DNA of 64,000 bases from Rostratula benghalensis (taxonomy: Eukaryota; Chordata; Aves; Charadriiformes; Rostratulidae). Location of the stretch: positions 133,015 to 197,014 of the forward strand of contig VXAI01000035.1 in NCBI GenBank assembly GCA_013399305.1, read 5' to 3'. The notes beneath the pieces are model-generated. The model had not been told where the DNA came from and searched no databases. It saw only the letters and a list, made by a program, of their open reading frames with translations. Position numbers and translations under genes: made by a program. Shown here piece by piece: positions 59,747-64,000 of the stretch (within the stretch, counting starts at the first letter, position 1; every line of letters begins with the position of its first letter).

Positions 59747-62700
59747 ATGACTGCTGTGTTGATGGGTGTTGGGGAAACATGAGTTATGAAAAAACAAGTG
59801 GGTGTAAAAAATAAAGGGGAGGAGCAAGAAAGTGGTGGGGAAGGTAGGAAGGGGTAGTTGCTCTTCTTTGCTGCTGTGGGGTGTACTCGTGCCCTTGACA
59901 CCAGGAGTTGTGACAAATTAGCTATTCTAGTCTCCCTTTGGCTTTCGCTGCTTCTCTCTGCAGACCAAATGATGTACTTTCCCTTTGAAGAAGCTGTAAT
60001 TACAGTAGAGCCCGGCAGCACTTTCCTCTGGTGGTAATGGATATATCAGCATTTCCACAAAGTCCCTTGTTGAGGGATTTACAGCTCTGCCATTAATATT
60101 AGCCACACTGTGGGTGTATAAGCTGCTTGCCCAAAAGTATTAAAAAATAGTTTAGAACAGCTTAGCAAGTTCTAGTAGGCCTTGTCTAGAAGCAAAATTG
60201 CTCAGGCTTGATGAAGAATTATTTTAACCTAGTTTGGTGAGAGTGTTGCTTATTTGTACGTACTTGTTCATATTGGGCTTGAGGGTGACTTAGTTCAACC
60301 TATTCTGATTTTAATAAACTAGAAGCCAAGAAGAAATGCTGTAAGGATTCTCCATGTGTAGCATCCCCTGTGCTGAACAGGTCTGGTGTCCGTGGGTTAA
60401 ATAGAACCTACAGATATGGATTCTAATACATTGAAATCATACAAATTGAGGGGCAGTACACAGAACGAGCAAGTAGTTAATCAAACTGATCTTGAGCATT
60501 TCTGCAGCTAAAATGCTGTAGATTGTGTGCAGCCACAGCTTAAAACTGCAGACAGGAGAAATACTGAGAGTCCAGCTACATGATTACTATCACAGTGTTA
60601 AAATTAGAGAGGAAATATCAGAACTTCTTGGCTCAGTTTAACACAAAACAGCACAAATATTCTTTTATTCTCTCTCATCTACTTTATTAAATTGGGTAGG
60701 CATAAGAAAATATTTGTCTTCTATTTCTGTGAGTTAAAAATTACATGCATGCTTACTGAAATAAGCAAAAACTTTGAATGTCAGAGGTAAAGCTGAAGGC
60801 TTTTTCCAATGGATGATCTTCAGTATCGGGAATTCATGGTTCAGAAGGCACTTTCCTCTGGTAATGGAGTCTGAGGCGGTGTTAATATGAATAGCTTTTC
60901 CCATTCTGAGAAAATACTCTTGGATGAGGAAGGAGGAAGATGATGCTTCTCTAGTGCAGAGTCTCCCTGAGTGAGAAATATGAAGCAATACAAAGGTCTT
61001 AAAATGTCATCAGAGCAAGACTCTGAAAATCAAGTCAAATCATTAGATGTCCATAGGGATGGTGGACTGATGCAGGGCACTTGGGTGCTTTACCAGTTTT
61101 ATTTTCACTTTATATGCTTTGCAATCTCTTTGCTTAGTTATGGTCTTAGAGTGGAAGGACTGGATAGCCCTTCTCCACTCTGGTGGTGCACAGTGTAATG
61201 AGTTCCACGGAAACACTCTGCTTACCACCAATATTAATATTTATTGCTGCCACTAATGCCAGCGCTTAAAAAATTGATTAGAATATGGAGAAAGTCATTC
61301 CAAGAGAGCCAAACAGAACGTTTTGATCAGCTCTTAATCAAGATCTAACTTGATATGTGTTTTATTTTCCCCCTCTGTTTTCTGTTTCTAAGGATGATCG
61401 AAGTTAAGAATTTAACAAAAAAGTTGAATATCTAGGAACCTTTTTTGTGGGATGTGCATTTATGTTGAAAACTATAGTGCATGAATGCACATTTAACAAT
61501 TTTTAGTCTTATAAATGTGACTTTTTTTCTTCTGAATGTAAAGATTTTTCTTAGCTTAAGAGCAAAAATGTTGAAGTGTTAAGTTAGGATGGTGAAGAGT
61601 TACCCAAGATTACAGTGTCTAACCTTAAGAATTCTTGTATGTCCATGAGAGATAGCTGTAGCCTTTCTCCTCCCAGAAAGGTCCTCTTGGTGACAAGCAA
61701 TACTGCTAATGTACAGCTGGAGGAGCTTTTCTCTTTAATGCAGCAGACACATTGCAATAAAAACAGAACCTATGTAAGTGGCTTGATGCTACAGCTCTAG
61801 AATTTCATAGCACTGCTGCTCACAGTACCATTACAATAAATACTGGCAGGTTTCAGAGTGCTGTAAAATATAATGCTAAGATCTGCATAGAATTCAGTAC
61901 ATGGGAGCTAGTAACTTTCCAAATGAATATACTGAATAGTGTAACTGAATAGCAGAAATAATTGCATGTGTGCCTCCAAAGGAGATCTGAAGGCCTAGAG
62001 AGGAGAAACTTTATGATAGAGGTCACATGGGAAGAAAGCTGGAGGATGTGGTAAACACACAGAGGCAGGCAGCCATCTGACTGTCTCCAGAGGAAGATGT
62101 CAATTTGGGCAGGAGGAAGGAGCCAATGTGTAGCAAGCTTCCTAAAACGAGAAGGTGCTATGAATTTTATGTGGATCGTGTGCTCTGAGTGCAGAAGCCC
62201 TTTCCATGTCCATGAAAACAATCCTGTCTCTTCTGCTTCATCTTGTCAAGCAAAGTGGTGGAGTTCCCCATAGAGTTTGTTTCTGTAAGGCCGGGACTGG
62301 GGGTGTTTCTTGGTTGAGTTCACACAACTTAATATACAGGACAATGTTTCTGAAAATTCAGTCAGTCTAACATTTTAGTTATAATTGAATAGTATTGCAG
62401 AGTGTTAGATACTCAACCCATTGCCTATTTAATACTTTCAGAATTAATAACTGATTCAGCCTGGGACATGATGAATGTCCATGTCAAAGTCTAATCATAT
62501 CTGGCTTTTGTTCCAGCATATTCCAGAGACAAAACATTCTTTTATGACTCTACTAGTCTAGGCATTTTTAAAAACAGAGAATAAAAAGTCTTGGCAGGAA
62601 TCCAGTCACTAGAATGATATTCATTCCAGGAATATTTTTAAGGCCACTGCTTGCTGTTCATCCTCCTGGTATTCTTCAGTTGCTCTTTACAATTGAGACA

Positions 62701-63754
62701 TCCTTTCTTTCCTTTAAAAAGTATAGGTGGTTTCAGCTTGCTCTAGGAAGACCTAGATTCTAATGATAAAAGGTATTTATTTACTTGTACTTAGCCATCA
62801 CAGTCCTGTAAATTTCACAAAGCAAGTTCAAAGGAGGCTGTAAGGTCAGAGTATAATTATTTATTTCAGTCTTCATCAAGTACTCAGATGAAGTACTACT
62901 ACTTGCAGTAGAGAAAAACATTGTCATGTGGAGAGCTCCAGAAATGGCAACCTCCCCCCATTTTTCTAGTATTACTCAAGCCTGTGTTACTGGTCATTCG
63001 CCTTCCCTGTCTGTGCTTGGTGATGTAACGCCAAGCTATTAAAGAAACTATGCTGCAAGATACCCTGAAATGTCTCAGAAATAACTTTAAAGGTAGTATG
63101 TGCAGTCAAGCTAGACAGACCCAGTATTCCTGACTTGGGGAATCTGGTCTACAGCAAAAGAAGAGTCCAAAAGAGTCTATCTACTTTCAAGATATAGGAT
63201 TTACAAGAAATAAACCCCGGCAGTTACTTTCAGTCGTAAAATTAATGACATTTAAATAAAAATGTTGTGTAAAAGAAAGTTTAGTCTTCACAAAATGTGC
63301 ACTTCTTGAAGTTGTTTCAGTTATTGATTGCTGGATTATGGCATTTGCAATAACTCAGAAATCTTGAAATGTTTTAAAGTAGCCTTTTCATTTTCATACA
63401 GAGATTGCAAAAGTGCTAGTTCAGCGGGATGTGAAGATGAACTCTGCATCCAAATACACAAGTATCTGACTACGCTTTTAGTTTTTCCATCATAAGAGTT
63501 GTTTCAATCACTGCCCTTCCACAGGAAAAAGGTATTTTGACTGTTGGTTTGATAAAGACAAAAATACCATAGAGATAGAGACCATCAGGGCTTGGAATGT
63601 CTTTCTATAAGGAAGAAAGCCCAATATTAAGGCTATCACATTCAAACTGGCAGGGATCAAATACTTGTACCCATTCTGATATTAAATATCACTTTGTTAA
63701 AGGAACAATCCCAAGGTGACAGCTTGTAGCCTTGTGGGTTATTTTTGGGCAGAA
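59747..63754. other. Noncoding stretch, nothing assigned
   Basis: About 4 kb without a recognised gene or repeat. The minus frames at 59629-60021 (130 codons, overlapping the SINE) and 61853-62221 (122 codons) lack family features. Cleaner sequence with few homopolymers. Confidence 0.5.
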
Positions 63755-63846
63755 AGGGTCAATATGATCATCTAGCCCTGCTTTGTGGATCACAGAAATG
63801 TAGCTATTCCTTTTGGATGCAAGCCCAGAGACCGAGTCTGTCTGAC
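63755..63846. repeat. Possible ancient amniote repeat remnant
   Basis: GGGTCAATATGATCATCTAGCCCTGCTTTGTGGATCACAG and TAGCTATTCCTTTTGGATGCAAGCCC resemble a repeat I recall from turtles and crocodilians (gatcatctagtctgacctcctg...cacaggc...attcctgcat...agccc). The match is patchy and rests on memory. Confidence 0.3.
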
Positions 63847-64000
63847 ATTTTAGTGCTCTTATTGTCTTCAAGTGATTTTTCTTCTCGTAAAAAATAGTAG
63901 CTTTTTGCTTCAAGAGTACTGCATCATTTTATAATTTTACAATCCAGTCCAAAGTCAATTCTGATTTTGTAATTGATGCATTTGAATGGGGAAAGAATAG

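Noticed and set aside
59629..60021. 130-codon minus-strand frame.
   Set aside because: It overlaps the antisense of a MIR-like SINE and is rich in Ser/Pro from a C/T-biased strand.
61853..62221. 122-codon minus-strand frame with hydrophobic stretches.
   Set aside because: No family match, no splice context, and no methionine-centred start region of note.
1..64000. Search for a CRISPR array, operon, phage, provirus or defence system.
   Set aside because: No regularly spaced repeats, no gene clusters, no ribosome-binding patterns and no paired LTRs; the sequence is vertebrate nuclear DNA.

Overview
This window looks like nuclear DNA from a bird. The evidence is a set of CR1 LINE fragments ending in the CR1 octamer tail (ATTCTATG/ATTCTGTG units), much older MIR-like and hairpin-type repeats shared across amniotes, an AT-rich background, and no bacterial gene organisation. 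It comes from a draft assembly, with a 40-base N gap at 48940-48979 and one isolated N at 37374. I cannot name the species or the locus.

I find no protein-coding gene I can confirm, and no rRNA, tRNA, CRISPR array or recognisable provirus. Open frames are short and scattered over both strands, as expected for intergenic or intronic vertebrate DNA. The only conserved protein segments I can assign are broken C-terminal pieces of CR1 ORF2, in copies at 13719-14050 (minus), 41744-42078 (minus) and 46510-47092 (plus). Three further CR1-type 3' ends lie at 2371-2470 (plus), 18990-19101 (plus) and 32931-33066 (minus).

Region by region: 1-5 kb has a palindromic ancient repeat, one CR1 tail and poly-A/poly-T tracts. 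On the minus strand, 5188-5430 is the best candidate for a real coding exon: a strong splice acceptor, a phase-0 open frame of 80 codons, a stop, and a possible poly(A) signal 450 bases on. From 10 to 27 kb there are several stretches resembling conserved noncoding elements (retained CpGs, homeodomain-type AT motifs, a perfect palindrome), among CR1 and MIR remnants. From 27 to 41 kb almost everything is unassigned, apart from one CR1 tail, a MIR-like SINE near 39 kb and a GC-richer stretch near 30 kb. At 41-42.4 kb a CR1 copy abuts a small CpG-rich patch with a CCAAT box and two CACGTG sites. From 45.6 to 47.1 kb an AT-rich conserved-looking block leads into the longest CR1 copy. At 50515-51063 lies the longest ATG-initiated frame in the window (182 codons), unrecognised. 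Around 52.2 kb a TATA box with a downstream AATAAA could mark a small transcription unit or an LTR remnant. From 53 to 64 kb little can be assigned beyond a MIR-like SINE near 59.7 kb.

No set of genes here works together as a system. The most useful leads are the candidate terminal exon, the long unassigned frame, the CpG-rich patch and the candidate conserved noncoding elements.
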